DNA from: Gordonia amarae NBRC 15530
Lineage (GTDB): Bacteria; Actinomycetota; Actinomycetes; Mycobacteriales; Mycobacteriaceae
Assembly (NCBI RefSeq): GCF_000241345.1
Contig: NZ_BAED01000058.1
Span: forward strand, 1-64,000
Length of the DNA: 64,000 nt
Direction of reading: 5' to 3'
A program made the position numbers and the translations under genes. This document shows positions 1 through 8,265 of this stretch, piece after piece; the stretch's first letter is position 1, and each line of letters opens with the position of its first letter. Below the pieces are notes generated by a model. It worked only from the letters and a program-made list of their open reading frames with translations, had not been told where the DNA came from and ran no database searches.

Positions 1-1
1 T

Positions 2-940
2 GGACCCACACTCTCCGATCGCCACTGGGGCCTCATCGGTTTCGCGGTGCTCGCGATCATTCTCGGGGTGATCGCCGCGATCTCGATGGTCGACCTCGAC
101 TCCACCGAATACCACGCCGACGTGTCCGACGCGGGCGCCATCAAGAAGGGCGCCGACGTGCGCCTGGCGGGGATCACCGTCGGCGAGGTCACCGACGTGA
201 AGCTGCATTCGGACCACGCGAGCATCACATTCACCGTTGAGGACACCGTGTTCGTCGGTTCGCAGACTTCGCTGTCGGTGCGGATGCTGACCGTCGTCGG
301 CGGCCACTACCTCGCGCTGATGCCGGCGGGCAGCACACCACTGGGCAAGGCGACGATTCCGGAGAACCGGGTGCTGCTGCCCTACAGCCTGCCCGAGATC
401 TTCCAGGACGCCATCGAACCGGTCAGCGGCATCGAGGGCGAGAACCTGCGCAAGACCATGAAAGTCCTGGGCGAGGCCACCGCCGACAATCCGCAGTCGC
501 TCAAACGGGCTGTCGCCGCGGTCGATTCGATCGTAGAGATCCTCGACAAACAGAACGCCGATGTCTCCCGCACCCTGAAAATGGCCGACGAATATGTGGG
601 GGCGATCGAGGACACCAAGACCTCCTTCCGGCAGATCATCGATTCCTGGAACTTCCTGGAGGATCTCGCGGAAGAAAAGATGGTCGTCGTCGGCAAGGCG
701 CTCACGTCCGTCGCCTCGATCCTGCAGTCGTTGTCGCCGCTGGGCAAGCACTACAACTCGACGTTGCGGCCAATGGTCATCGAACTGGCGAAGGCGCAGA
801 AACCGCTGGGCGAACTGCTCAACAAGTGGGGTGAGGTGGTGGGTTCGGTCAAGGAGATCGGCGACAAACTGCGCACCGCCGCCGGCGAGAAACGTGAACC
901 CATCACGATCTGCGTCCCGACCCCGGACAAGGCGTGCTGA
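2..940 (+). CDS. mceC: Mce family protein, MceC position, 5' end cut off
   Basis: The reading frame is open from base 2, so the gene begins before the window; a GTG at 47 lies inside the transmembrane segment and is unlikely to be the start. The visible part has one hydrophobic anchor followed by an MlaD/Mce domain (AGAIKKGADVRLAGITVGEV, then a long helical region). Mce proteins are periplasmic or cell-wall lipid-shuttle subunits that work with YrbE permeases. It is the first of four Mce genes running C, D, E (lipoprotein), F; the letter C is assigned by counting back from the lipoprotein. The stop is followed within 3 bases by the next start. Confidence 0.85.
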   Translation, partial: GPTLSDRHWGLIGFAVLAIILGVIAAISMVDLDSTEYHADVSDAGAIKKGADVRLAGITVGEVTDVKLHSDHASITFTVEDTVFVGSQTSLSVRMLTVVGGHYLALMPAGSTPLGKATIPENRVLLPYSLPEIFQDAIEPVSGIEGENLRKTMKVLGEATADNPQSLKRAVAAVDSIVEILDKQNADVSRTLKMADEYVGAIEDTKTSFRQIIDSWNFLEDLAEEKMVVVGKALTSVASILQSLSPLGKHYNSTLRPMVIELAKAQKPLGELLNKWGEVVGSVKEIGDKLRTAAGEKREPITICVPTPDKAC

Positions 941-942
941 TC

Positions 943-2034
943 ATGCAGTGGCTCGTGAAGTCTCGTTCGCGTGTCGCGCTCATCGCGCTGGTGCTCATCG
1001 CCGCCGTCGTCGCGGTGGGGTACCGGGCATTCGGCCCGGACGAGGACACCCGCTCCTACTGCGCGCTCATGCCCGACTCGATCGGCCTGTTCCGCGACAG
1101 CGCCGTCACCTCCTTCGGGGTCCAGGTCGGCAAGGTCACCAAGATCGGCACCGAGGGTACCGAGGCCAAGGTGGAGTTCGAGATCCGCAAGGACCGCAGG
1201 CTGCCCGCCGATGTTGGCGCGACGACGCTCTCGCACACCCTGATCGCCGACCGTAGGCTCGCCCTCATCGGCGCGGAGCCCGAAGCCGGTGCGCCGACCT
1301 GGGATTCGGGCAAATGCATTACCAAAACCCTGACCCCGCAATCGATCACACAGACCTTCGCGGCGCTGTCCAAGCTCGCCGACGAACTGAATGGAACACT
1401 GACCCCCGCCGAGGCGAAGGACATCTCGCGCGGCGTCAAGGGATTGGCCGCCTCGCTGGACGGCACCGGCGAGGACATCAACGCCGTCATCACCCAACTC
1501 GGCACCGCCCTGAAGTCGCCCGATGCGGCGATCGCCCGGCTCGGTGAGATCATCACCGACCTCGCCGGTATCACCGAACCGACCGCCGACCACTGGGCCG
1601 ACATCAAGTCGTTCCTGGTGCGCCTGGAGCCGACCATCGATTCGGTGAACCAGCACATGACGGTGCCCGCCGCCGAGATCCTGCAGCGGCTGCGCTATGT
1701 GGTGCCGCAGCTCAACGACATCGCGATGCTGTACGGCGCCGACTTCATCAACAATGTGCAGAACATGGACAATCTGCCCGCCCAGATCTCGGCGGGCGTC
1801 ACCGGACTCACCGAGATGATCGACCGGCTGCCGGTGATCACGAGCGCCTTCAGCAATGCGATCGACCCGAAGACACAACGCGTCACGTTGCACTACACCG
1901 CCAAACCTGCTGCCCTGCCGCAACTGTCATCGAAGCAGTTGTGTGCCGCCTTGGGCCGCAAGGACAGTTCCTGCACCGACGACGGTCCGCTCGCCGGCCT
2001 GCTGCCCGGCCTGCTCACCGGAGGTGGTCGATGA
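943..2034 (+). CDS. mceD: Mce family protein, MceD position
   Basis: A 363-residue protein with an N-terminal transmembrane anchor (about residues 8-25) and an Mce domain starting near YCALMPDSIGLF, followed by the long helical region typical of the family. ATG 943 is preferred over GTG 934 because the AAGG-like ribosome site at about 928-931 is well spaced only for the ATG. The gene follows mceC after 2 bases and ends in an ATGA overlap with mceE, so translation is probably coupled. Role inferred from family: subunit of an ATP-driven lipid or sterol importer at the cell envelope. Confidence 0.87.
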   Translation: MQWLVKSRSRVALIALVLIAAVVAVGYRAFGPDEDTRSYCALMPDSIGLFRDSAVTSFGVQVGKVTKIGTEGTEAKVEFEIRKDRRLPADVGATTLSHTLIADRRLALIGAEPEAGAPTWDSGKCITKTLTPQSITQTFAALSKLADELNGTLTPAEAKDISRGVKGLAASLDGTGEDINAVITQLGTALKSPDAAIARLGEIITDLAGITEPTADHWADIKSFLVRLEPTIDSVNQHMTVPAAEILQRLRYVVPQLNDIAMLYGADFINNVQNMDNLPAQISAGVTGLTEMIDRLPVITSAFSNAIDPKTQRVTLHYTAKPAALPQLSSKQLCAALGRKDSSCTDDGPLAGLLPGLLTGGGR

Positions 2035-3125
2035 GAACTCTCCGCATCACCCTGCCCGCCAACGGGTTCCGGCTGCGTCGCACCGTCGCCGCGCTCGGCC
2101 TGTCGGTGACGGTGGCGCTGAGCGCGACCGCATGCGACTTCGACGCGTCCAGCCTGCCCGCTCCCGGCGGCGGCACCAGCGGTGACACGTACCCGGTGCA
2201 CATCCAGTTCGCCAATGTGCTCAATCTTCCCGACGGCGCCCAGGTCGTCGCCGACGGTGTGCCCGTCGGCAGGCTGTCCAAGCTCACGACCGACAACCGG
2301 GGTTTCGTGGTCGCCGAAGTGAACATCGATTCCGATGTCACCCTGCCCAGTACGACCACGGCGATGCTGCGCCAGTCCGCTCCCCTGTCCGATGTGCACA
2401 TCGCCCTCACCAGCACGCGTGGAGCGTCGACCCACACAGGCGCGGGGGGCGGCTCGGTCCTGCGCGGCGGATCGACGATCCCGCTCACCCAGACCTCGCA
2501 GGCCCCGCAGATCGAGGACACCCTCTCGCAGCTGGCCACGGCCACCGGCAACGGCACGTTCACCAATCTGATCTCCACAGTGCGCGAGGTCAACAAGGCC
2601 TTTCCTGACGACCTGACCCGCACCGCAAAGGCTTTCGACGTCATCGGGAAGGACCTCAAGGATCTCGCCGACAATCAGGGCTCGCTCGATTCGCTGCTCG
2701 ACGGCCTCGGCGACACCACACAGTCCGTCATCGACCACCGCGAGAAGCTGGCCCCGCTGCTCACCCAGGCCGGGGTGGACCGCACCACGTCGTCGATGCG
2801 CTCGATCCTGAACATGGTGTACATCCTCACCGACCTCGGAAAGGTCGCCCCGCCCGGAAAGTGGCTGGCGCCGTTGATGGGCGCGTCGGACACCATGATC
2901 TCGGCGGTGATGCCGGTGCTCTTCGGCGCGCGTCCGCTCGACACCACCACCCCGCACAACATGAGCCGGCTGATCGACCTGATCAGCAAGGACGTGATCC
3001 CCTGGTCGACCACCGGCGCGAAGGTGGACCTCACCAAGGTGACCGTGAACGGACAGTCCTTCTCGGGAGACGACCAGGCTCAGGTGGTCGTGCAGTTGAT
3101 GAAGATGATCGGGCTGGTGCGGTGA
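2031..3125 (+). CDS. mceE: Mce lipoprotein, MceE position
   Basis: A 364-residue Mce protein with a lipoprotein signal: basic N-terminus, hydrophobic stretch and lipobox LSATAC with the modified cysteine at residue 35. The Mce domain follows (PVHIQFANVLNLPDGAQVVA). In actinobacterial mce operons the fifth Mce gene is the lipoprotein, which fixes the order of its neighbours. ATG 2031 overlaps the mceD stop as ATGA; its stop overlaps the mceF start as TGATG. It is probably tethered to the outer face of the cytoplasmic membrane. Confidence 0.9.
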   Translation: MRTLRITLPANGFRLRRTVAALGLSVTVALSATACDFDASSLPAPGGGTSGDTYPVHIQFANVLNLPDGAQVVADGVPVGRLSKLTTDNRGFVVAEVNIDSDVTLPSTTTAMLRQSAPLSDVHIALTSTRGASTHTGAGGGSVLRGGSTIPLTQTSQAPQIEDTLSQLATATGNGTFTNLISTVREVNKAFPDDLTRTAKAFDVIGKDLKDLADNQGSLDSLLDGLGDTTQSVIDHREKLAPLLTQAGVDRTTSSMRSILNMVYILTDLGKVAPPGKWLAPLMGASDTMISAVMPVLFGARPLDTTTPHNMSRLIDLISKDVIPWSTTGAKVDLTKVTVNGQSFSGDDQAQVVVQLMKMIGLVR

Positions 3126-4114
3126 TGGCGATCAAACGCAAGATCCCCACCGCGGCCCTGTCACTGGGTGCGATCGCCCTCGTGCTCGTGGTCGGCATCG
3201 TCTACATCCTGGTGTCGGTGCTGCGGGTGGAGCCGTTCAAGGACTACCGCACCATCACGATCGCGATGAGCGGTTCGGGCGGCATCGAGGTCAATTCGCC
3301 TGTGCTGGTGGTGGGTAACGAGGTCGGCAAGGTGACCGACCTGCGCATCGGGCACGACGGCGGCGTCGAAGCCGTCATCCGGGTCGACGACGACAAGCCG
3401 ATCCCCGCCGACAGCACGATGAGCGTGGAGAACCTGTCGGCGCTGAGCGAGCCGTACATGATCTTCCGGCCCGACTCCGCCGGCGGACCGTCCCTGCGCG
3501 ACGGCCAGCACGTCGACACCCGTGAGAGTTTCATCCCGGTCACCATCTCGGATACCGCGGGCAAGGCCGTCACGCTGCTCGAGCAGTTCGATCCCGACGC
3601 CATCTCGAGCCTGGTGAACACCCTGCGCGAGGGTCTCGACGGCACCGAGGCCGTGATGCCGCAGCTGCAGCGCTCGGCCCGGCTGCTCGCGCAGACCCTC
3701 ATCGCCAAGAATCCCGACCTGAAAACCCTGCTGACCAGCATCCAGCGGGTCGGCGGTGACCTGTCCTGGCTGGGTCCGGCGCTGCACGACGGCGGTCCGT
3801 CGTGGGAATCCCTCGGCACCGGCATCATCTCGAAGATGTCGGCGGAGCTGGCGAACCTGGCCGACCAGCGCGACCCGTCGGAATACACCGATCAGACCGG
3901 CATGATCGGGTTCCTGACCAAGATGACCGACGTCCTGGTGAAGATCGGTCCCGGTCTCAAACCCCTGGGCCCCAGCCTGCAGCCACTGGTCGACCAGTCC
4001 GCGACCGCCTTACAGCGTCTCGATATCGGCGAACTGCTCACCCAGGCGCTGGGCACCGTCGGATCCGACGGCGCACTACGCCTGCAACTCAACGTCACAC
4101 CACCCGGAAAGTGA
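3125..4114 (+). CDS. mceF: Mce family protein, MceF position
   Basis: A 329-residue protein with an N-terminal transmembrane helix (about residues 9-28), an Mce domain (SGSGGIEVNSPVLVVGNEVG) and a helical C-terminal part. ATG 3125 shares bases with the mceE stop (TGATG); GTG 3122 is possible but gives only one more residue. As last mce gene it is followed directly by an Mce-associated membrane protein, the usual arrangement. It is clearly shorter than the MceF of the second operon (329 versus 486 residues), so the two operons are not recent duplicates. Confidence 0.88.
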   Translation: MAIKRKIPTAALSLGAIALVLVVGIVYILVSVLRVEPFKDYRTITIAMSGSGGIEVNSPVLVVGNEVGKVTDLRIGHDGGVEAVIRVDDDKPIPADSTMSVENLSALSEPYMIFRPDSAGGPSLRDGQHVDTRESFIPVTISDTAGKAVTLLEQFDPDAISSLVNTLREGLDGTEAVMPQLQRSARLLAQTLIAKNPDLKTLLTSIQRVGGDLSWLGPALHDGGPSWESLGTGIISKMSAELANLADQRDPSEYTDQTGMIGFLTKMTDVLVKIGPGLKPLGPSLQPLVDQSATALQRLDIGELLTQALGTVGSDGALRLQLNVTPPGK

Positions 4115-4125
4115 GGGCTACTCTC

Positions 4126-4803
4126 GTGACCACCCAGATGGAAGAAGCCACCGAGGCGAAAGTCGAAGTGCCCGAGGACGAGACGTCCCCGAAGACCGAG
4201 ACCTCCCCGACGACCGAGACATCCACGGAGACAACGGCGTCCACGAAGCGGGAGGCGAGCGCGGCAGCGAGTGCCTCTCAACCGCGCCAGATCGCGATAT
4301 CGGTGCGGTCACTGGCCGTCGGTGCCGCGTTGATCGCACTCGCCGCCGCCACGATCGTGTTCGCATTGCTGTGGATGGGTGCGCGGTCGGACGTCTCGGA
4401 CCGCGACGCGAAGGCCTCGAATGAGAAACGCGCCGAGCAGATCTCGCTCGATTACGCGGTCGGCGCAGCCACCACCGACTACCAGAAGCTCGACGAGTGG
4501 TTCGCCACCCTCAAGAAGGGCACCACCTCCGAGCTCGCGGCCAAGTTCGACGCGACGTCGGGGTCGCTCAAGCAGATCCTGGCACCGCTCGGCTGGAAGT
4601 CGACGGCCCAACCGATCACCGCGGTGACCAAGTCCGAGAACGACGGCGTGTACAAGGTGGACGCCTTCGTCAATGTGAGTTCGACGAGTTCGCAGGCTCC
4701 CAACGGCGCGACCACCACGGTCACCTACAGCATCACGATCGACAGCAAGCACGACTGGCAGATCACCGACGTCGGTGGCCTGCAGAGTATCGTCGGCAAG
4801 TAG
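4126..4803 (+). CDS. Mce-associated membrane protein
   Basis: A 225-residue protein with a hydrophilic Thr/Glu/Ser-rich N-terminal region (about residues 1-55), one transmembrane helix (about 60-85), and a C-terminal extracytoplasmic domain resembling the Mas (Mce-associated) proteins that close actinobacterial mce operons. GTG 4126 is chosen because GAGGG sits 8 bases upstream; GTG 4111, overlapping the mceF stop, is an alternative. Family knowledge suggests these proteins stabilise the Mce complex; the exact role here is inferred from position. Confidence 0.8.
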   Translation: MTTQMEEATEAKVEVPEDETSPKTETSPTTETSTETTASTKREASAAASASQPRQIAISVRSLAVGAALIALAAATIVFALLWMGARSDVSDRDAKASNEKRAEQISLDYAVGAATTDYQKLDEWFATLKKGTTSELAAKFDATSGSLKQILAPLGWKSTAQPITAVTKSENDGVYKVDAFVNVSSTSSQAPNGATTTVTYSITIDSKHDWQITDVGGLQSIVGK

Positions 4804-4828
4804 TGGTGTGCGCCCGGTCACGCCCAGG

Positions 4829-4897
4829 GTGTTCAATCGACAGCGGTGTTCAATCGACAGCAGAGGGCACGCACACCGAGCGTGCACAATCGACAGC
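4829..4897 (+). repeat. three short direct repeats
   Basis: A 16-base unit beginning GTG and ending CAATCGACAGC occurs at 4829-4844, about 4846-4861 and 4882-4897, between the mce-associated gene and the DUF1059 gene. The first two copies are nearly back to back. The last copy ends where the ribosome site of the next gene begins. Function unknown; a transcription-factor array or simple slippage expansion are both possible. Confidence 0.6.
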
Positions 4898-4909
4898 GAG
4901 GAGGCGGCG

Positions 4910-5056
4910 ATGGCCCGCAGACTGCAATGCCCGTGCGGTGAGGGATTCCGCGAGGAGACCGACGACGAACTGGTGGCGAAGGTGCAGGAGCACCTGGCCA
5001 AAGAGCATCCCGATCACCAGTATTCGCGCGACGAAATCCTGTTTCTCGCTTACTGA
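4910..5056 (+). CDS. DUF1059 family small protein
   Basis: A 48-residue protein that looks like the DUF1059 family of small predicted metal-binding proteins: N-terminal CPCG, then EETDDELVAKVQEHLAKEHPDH with paired histidines. The ATG at 4910 has a strong AGGAGG-like site (about 4899-4905). It is followed by a clear terminator at 5095-5125, so it is likely a single-gene unit or the end of the mce transcript. Function of the family is not established. Confidence 0.75.
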   Translation: MARRLQCPCGEGFREETDDELVAKVQEHLAKEHPDHQYSRDEILFLAY

Positions 5057-5094
5057 TCCGGGTGTTCGCGGGGGCCGCGTACGGTACGGCCGAA

Positions 5095-5125
5095 GGCGGG
5101 TGTCCCCCTGGGACACCCGCCTTTT
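5095..5125 (+). terminator. Rho-independent terminator
   Basis: A perfect 11-bp stem (5095-5105 with 5111-5121), 5-base loop and TTTT tail, 39 bases after the DUF1059 stop. It separates the mce/DUF1059 unit from the ferredoxin gene, which has its own operator. Confidence 0.88.
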
Positions 5126-5178
5126 CTCACGCCCGGACCAAACGGCGCGATTCGGTTGACTACCATCACGGGAGGCAT

Positions 5179-5199
5179 TACCGTTGTCCTTACGGTAAG
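5179..5199 (+). promoter_or_regulatory. operator, 21-bp TACCGT/ACGGTA palindrome (copy 1)
   Basis: The site reads TACCGTTG, five bases, then ACGGTAAG. It sits 29-49 bases before the ferredoxin start. It matches 18 of 21 positions with the site at 21894-21914 and 16 of 21 with the site at 40430-40450 by my alignment. I infer it is the binding site of the TetR protein encoded at 5680-6405. Confidence 0.7.
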
Positions 5200-5227
5200 T
5201 TGTTTCAATCCGCCCGAGGGAGTCCGT

Positions 5228-5419
5228 ATGCGTATCATCGTCGACCGCGACCGCTGCGTCGGCCACGGGATCTGCGAGTCCATCGTCCCCGAGGTCTTCG
5301 AGGTTCTCGACGAGGGATATGTGCACATCCACGAGGACGCGATCGCCGATGCCGACGAGGCGGCGCTCACAGACGCCGTCAACGGCTGCCCGTCGGCCGC
5401 GCTGTCGATCGAGCCATAA
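5228..5419 (+). CDS. 3Fe-4S ferredoxin, cytochrome P450 partner type
   Basis: A 63-residue ferredoxin with C10-x2-H13-x2-C16 and a C-terminal CP; histidine at the second position is typical of the single-cluster ferredoxins that reduce actinobacterial P450s. The length fits the family. ATG 5228 has a purine-rich GAGGGAG site upstream. No P450 gene is adjacent; the P450 at 20514-21746 carries a related operator, so it is the best candidate partner within the window (inference). It would pass electrons from a ferredoxin reductase, not seen here, to the P450 haem. Confidence 0.88.
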   Translation: MRIIVDRDRCVGHGICESIVPEVFEVLDEGYVHIHEDAIADADEAALTDAVNGCPSAALSIEP

Positions 5420-5546
5420 CCCGTCGAGCCCTACCCGTCGAGCCATTGCCCGTCGCGCCAGAATTCCGTCGCATCAGAGCCGGCGAACCCTCCGGCGACA
5501 CACCCTGTGGTCGCCCGAATACGCCCGCGAGCATGACGAATACCAC

Positions 5547-5567
5547 TACTGTTGACATTGCAGTTGG
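5547..5567 (+). promoter_or_regulatory. operator-like site before the TetR gene (copy 2)
   Basis: The site TACTGTTGACATT followed by GCAGTTGG matches copy 1 at 14 of 21 positions and lies 113 bases before the TetR start. If real, the regulator controls itself, as is common for TetR proteins. It is the second weakest of the aligned copies. Confidence 0.45.
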
Positions 5568-5679
5568 CCGCACCGAACGGCACAATCGATAAACGGTCTT
5601 TTGTCATCACGCCCAGGTGACCGACAAGCAACCGCAACCAGAGAATCCGACCAACCAACTCACAGGAGGTGGCCCGACC

Positions 5680-6405
5680 ATGGCAGGTCAGGAATCCGCG
5701 CCCAAGCGCAAGCGCCGCGAGCGCGGGTCGATCGACCCCGAGGAAATCATCAACGGCGCATTCGAACTCGCCGAAGAGGTCTCGATCGACAACCTGAGCA
5801 TGCCCATGCTCGGCAAGCACCTCGGCGTAGGGGTCACCAGCATCTACTGGTACTTCCGCAAGAAGGACGACCTTCTCAACGCGATGACCGACCGGGCCAT
5901 CACCCGGTACCAACTGCCCGCCGCGATGAAGACCACCGGCGACGACTGGCGCACCCAGTTGCACGGGCACGCGCACTCGATGCGCAAGGCCTTCCTGGCC
6001 CACCCGATCCTGTGCGACCTGCTGCTCATCCGGTCGACGATGAGCACCAAGGCCGGCGCGATGGGCGCCAAGGAGATCGAGCGCATCGTCGCGCTGCTGA
6101 TGGACGCCGGGCTGTCGCTCGAGGACGCCTACGACAGCTACTCCGCGGTGCAGCTGCACATCCGTGGCTCGATCGTGCTGGAGCGGCTCTATCAGCGCAG
6201 CAAGGCCGAGGATTCCGGGAACGTCGCCTACTACGAGAACCTGGTCATCACCCCCGAGGCCACCCCGCTGCTCGCGGAGGCCGAGGCCAACGGCTGGGTG
6301 GCCGGCGCCCCCAACGACCACAACTTCGAGTACGTGCTCAACTGCATCCTCGACAACACCGAGCGGCTCATCGCCGCGAAGGCATCGGTGGCTTCGAGCG
6401 CCTGA
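5680..6405 (+). CDS. TetR family transcriptional regulator
   Basis: A 241-residue protein with a basic N-terminal tail (KRKRRERG), a TetR helix-turn-helix at about residues 20-65 (NLSMPMLGKHLGVGVTSIYW) and an all-helical ligand domain. ATG 5680 has a strong AGGAGGT site at 5664-5670; the upstream in-frame ATG at 5617 has none. It sits between the ferredoxin and the alcohol dehydrogenase, and 21-bp palindromes recur around this locus and before P450 and acyl-CoA ligase genes, so it is the most likely regulator of that set. The ligand is unknown; an acyl-CoA or acid intermediate would be usual for such pathways. Confidence 0.9.
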   Translation: MAGQESAPKRKRRERGSIDPEEIINGAFELAEEVSIDNLSMPMLGKHLGVGVTSIYWYFRKKDDLLNAMTDRAITRYQLPAAMKTTGDDWRTQLHGHAHSMRKAFLAHPILCDLLLIRSTMSTKAGAMGAKEIERIVALLMDAGLSLEDAYDSYSAVQLHIRGSIVLERLYQRSKAEDSGNVAYYENLVITPEATPLLAEAEANGWVAGAPNDHNFEYVLNCILDNTERLIAAKASVASSA

Positions 6406-6434
6406 CAGCACCGTTCACCAGAGTCCGAAGACCT

Positions 6435-6455
6435 CTAACAGTAAGTCTTACCGTT
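6435..6455 (+). promoter_or_regulatory. variant operator, everted half-sites
   Basis: A 21-bp near-perfect palindrome, TAACAGTAAG, T, CTTACCGTTA, lies 80-100 bases before the alcohol dehydrogenase start. It contains the same half-site (TTACCGTTA) as the other operators but arranged outward rather than inward. I infer control by the TetR protein just upstream, with less confidence than for the inward copies. Confidence 0.55.
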
Positions 6456-6534
6456 AGGGACTCGACAGGGGTTGTAAGCTACTTAGGACAGCCAGTGCAC
6501 AGTGCTGGAAGCAGCCCCGGAAGAGGTACGGACC

Positions 6535-7665
6535 ATGAAGACCACAGGTGCTCTCATCAGGCAGGCCGGCTCCCCCTGGTCGGTCGAGGAGATCGAGATC
6601 GGCGAGCCGCGCCGCGGCGAGGTGACGGTCGCGATGGAGTGCAGCGCGCTGTGCGAGTCCGACCACAATCTGGCCGCGGGCACCATCCCCATGGGCACGC
6701 CACCGGTCCTCGGTGGCCACGAGGGCGCCGGCGTCGTGGTGGCGGTCGGCGAGGGTGTGACGGAACTGGCCGTCGGGGACCACGTGGTCACCTCGTTCCT
6801 GCCGTCGTGCGGTAAGTGCGGCCCGTGCCAGGCGGGCCTGCCCAACCGGTGCGACGGCAGCGGCAATACCGGCGGCCTGCTCGGCGGGGCGTCCATCGCC
6901 GACGGCAGCCACCGCATCACCACCGCCGACGGCCGGCCCGTGGCTCCGATGGCACTGGTGGGAACCTTCGCACCGTACGTTGTGGCCCACCAGAATTCGT
7001 TAATCAAGATCGATCCGTCGATCCCCTTCGAGGTCGCCTGTCTGGTCGGCTGCATGCTCACCACCGGGTACGGCGCCGCCGTACACGCCGAGGGTGTCTC
7101 ACCGGGCGAGGACATCGCCGTCATCGGGATCGGAATCGTCGGCGCGGCAGCCATTTCCGGGGCCGTGGTCTCCGGTGCCGAGCGGATCTTCGCCGTCGAT
7201 TCCTCCGCCGAACGCCGCGAACTGGCGCTCAAACTCGGCGCGACCCATGCCTATTCCACCATCGCCGATGCCCTCGCCGAGATCGGAACCCTCACCGGCG
7301 GGCACCTGTGTGCCCACGTCATCGCCACCGGCGACCCGGCCGAGGCCCGAGACTGGATGACACTCACCGCCAAGGGCGGTACCTGCGTGTTCACCGGCAT
7401 GGGCGACCTGTCCGATCACGACTCCGAACTGCGCATCCCGGTGGCCGAACTGCTGCAGAAGAACCTGCGCAGCAGCATCTTCGGCGGCGGCAACCCGCGT
7501 CACGACATCGCCGAACTGCTCGCCCTGTACAAGCTCGGCGATCTTCCGCTCGGTGACGTCGAGACCGTCGAATACCGGCTCGAGGACATCAACGAGGGCT
7601 TCGCCGACCTGCGGAACGACCACCTGCGCCGGGGTTTCGTGCGGTTCACCGACGCCGACCGCTGA
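6535..7665 (+). CDS. Zn-dependent alcohol dehydrogenase, NDMA-dependent type
   Basis: A 376-residue medium-chain dehydrogenase. It shows GGHEGAG of the catalytic-zinc region, the four-cysteine structural zinc site (CGKCGPCQAGLPNRC) and a Rossmann motif (GIGIVGAAA). The overall pattern matches the actinobacterial family described as NDMA-dependent and linked to mycofactocin as electron carrier. The usual catalytic CHSD appears here as CESD. ATG 6535 has an AGAGGT site; an upstream GTG at 6502 is less likely. It probably oxidises a primary alcohol made by a P450 to an aldehyde. It forms an operon with the thioesterase downstream. Confidence 0.85.
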   Translation: MKTTGALIRQAGSPWSVEEIEIGEPRRGEVTVAMECSALCESDHNLAAGTIPMGTPPVLGGHEGAGVVVAVGEGVTELAVGDHVVTSFLPSCGKCGPCQAGLPNRCDGSGNTGGLLGGASIADGSHRITTADGRPVAPMALVGTFAPYVVAHQNSLIKIDPSIPFEVACLVGCMLTTGYGAAVHAEGVSPGEDIAVIGIGIVGAAAISGAVVSGAERIFAVDSSAERRELALKLGATHAYSTIADALAEIGTLTGGHLCAHVIATGDPAEARDWMTLTAKGGTCVFTGMGDLSDHDSELRIPVAELLQKNLRSSIFGGGNPRHDIAELLALYKLGDLPLGDVETVEYRLEDINEGFADLRNDHLRRGFVRFTDADR

Positions 7666-7696
7666 CCACCACCGCCGGAGAAGAACGGACTGATAC

Positions 7697-8125
7697 ATGA
7701 CGGACACCGTCGACTCCATCTACGACCTGTTCACACTTCTGGGATTCCGTGAGTGGACCGATGAGAACGGCTCCGTCGTGGTGGAACTGCCACTGGCCCC
7801 GCACATCACCAATCACGCCGGGGCCATCCAGGGCGGATTCATCGCCACCCTCGTCGACACCGTGGCCGGCCGCGCGGTGATCGGCAGCCTCACCGAACGC
7901 AAGATGGTGGTCACCTCCGACATGAACATCCGCTATATCCGCGGTGTCCGTGAGGGTTTCGCCCGCGGTACGGCGCGGGTGGTGCACCTCGGGCGGCGCT
8001 CGGCCGTCATCGACGTCACCGTGACCGAAGAACCCTCCGGCAAGTTGGCGGTGGTGGCCACCGCCAACTTCGCCATCATGGACCCACCCGCGGGCGTCAC
8101 CAAGGACGACGTCAACGCCGTCTAG
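7697..8125 (+). CDS. PaaI-type hotdog thioesterase
   Basis: A 142-residue single hotdog domain with the PaaI-like motif NHAGAIQGGFIATLVDTVAG, where HAG-x3-GG aligns with the HGG catalytic helix. It starts 31 bases after the dehydrogenase stop, preceded by AGAA-rich sequence, and is probably co-transcribed. Expected role: hydrolysis of an acyl- or aryl-CoA thioester, releasing CoA when a pathway intermediate builds up. The substrate cannot be read from the sequence. Confidence 0.8.
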   Translation: MTDTVDSIYDLFTLLGFREWTDENGSVVVELPLAPHITNHAGAIQGGFIATLVDTVAGRAVIGSLTERKMVVTSDMNIRYIRGVREGFARGTARVVHLGRRSAVIDVTVTEEPSGKLAVVATANFAIMDPPAGVTKDDVNAV

Positions 8126-8140
8126 GCGGTCCACGTTCTC

Positions 8141-8255
8141 GCTGGTCGAGGCGCGAGGAGCGCAAGCGACGAGCCTCGAAACCTGGTGAGAGGACATTGT
8201 CGCCTCACCGGGTTTCGAGGCTCATCGCCTAGCGGCTCTTCACACCTCAACCAGC
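8141..8255. repeat. 115-bp palindromic repeat, copy 1 (complete)
   Basis: Complete copy of the dispersed element: left arm starting GCTGGTYGAGG, a centre containing GGACATTGTC, and a right arm ending CACCTCAACCAGC, each arm about 50 bp and nearly complementary. It lies between the convergent thioesterase and mce-associated genes, where its hairpin could end transcription from both sides. Confidence 0.88.
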
Positions 8256-8265
8256 AATGGGATTG

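Noticed and set aside
751-1923. Long open frames opposite the mce genes and other real genes
   Set aside because: They are antisense shadows caused by high GC; they lack ribosome sites and recognisable domains, while the opposite strand encodes clear families.
5080-5130. Terminator stem as part of the TetR operator family
   Set aside because: It is a GC-rich stem-loop with a T-tail and lacks the TACCGT half-site.
8141-8255. Palindromic repeats as a CRISPR array
   Set aside because: Copies are kilobases apart, each palindromic, without regular spacers or cas genes.
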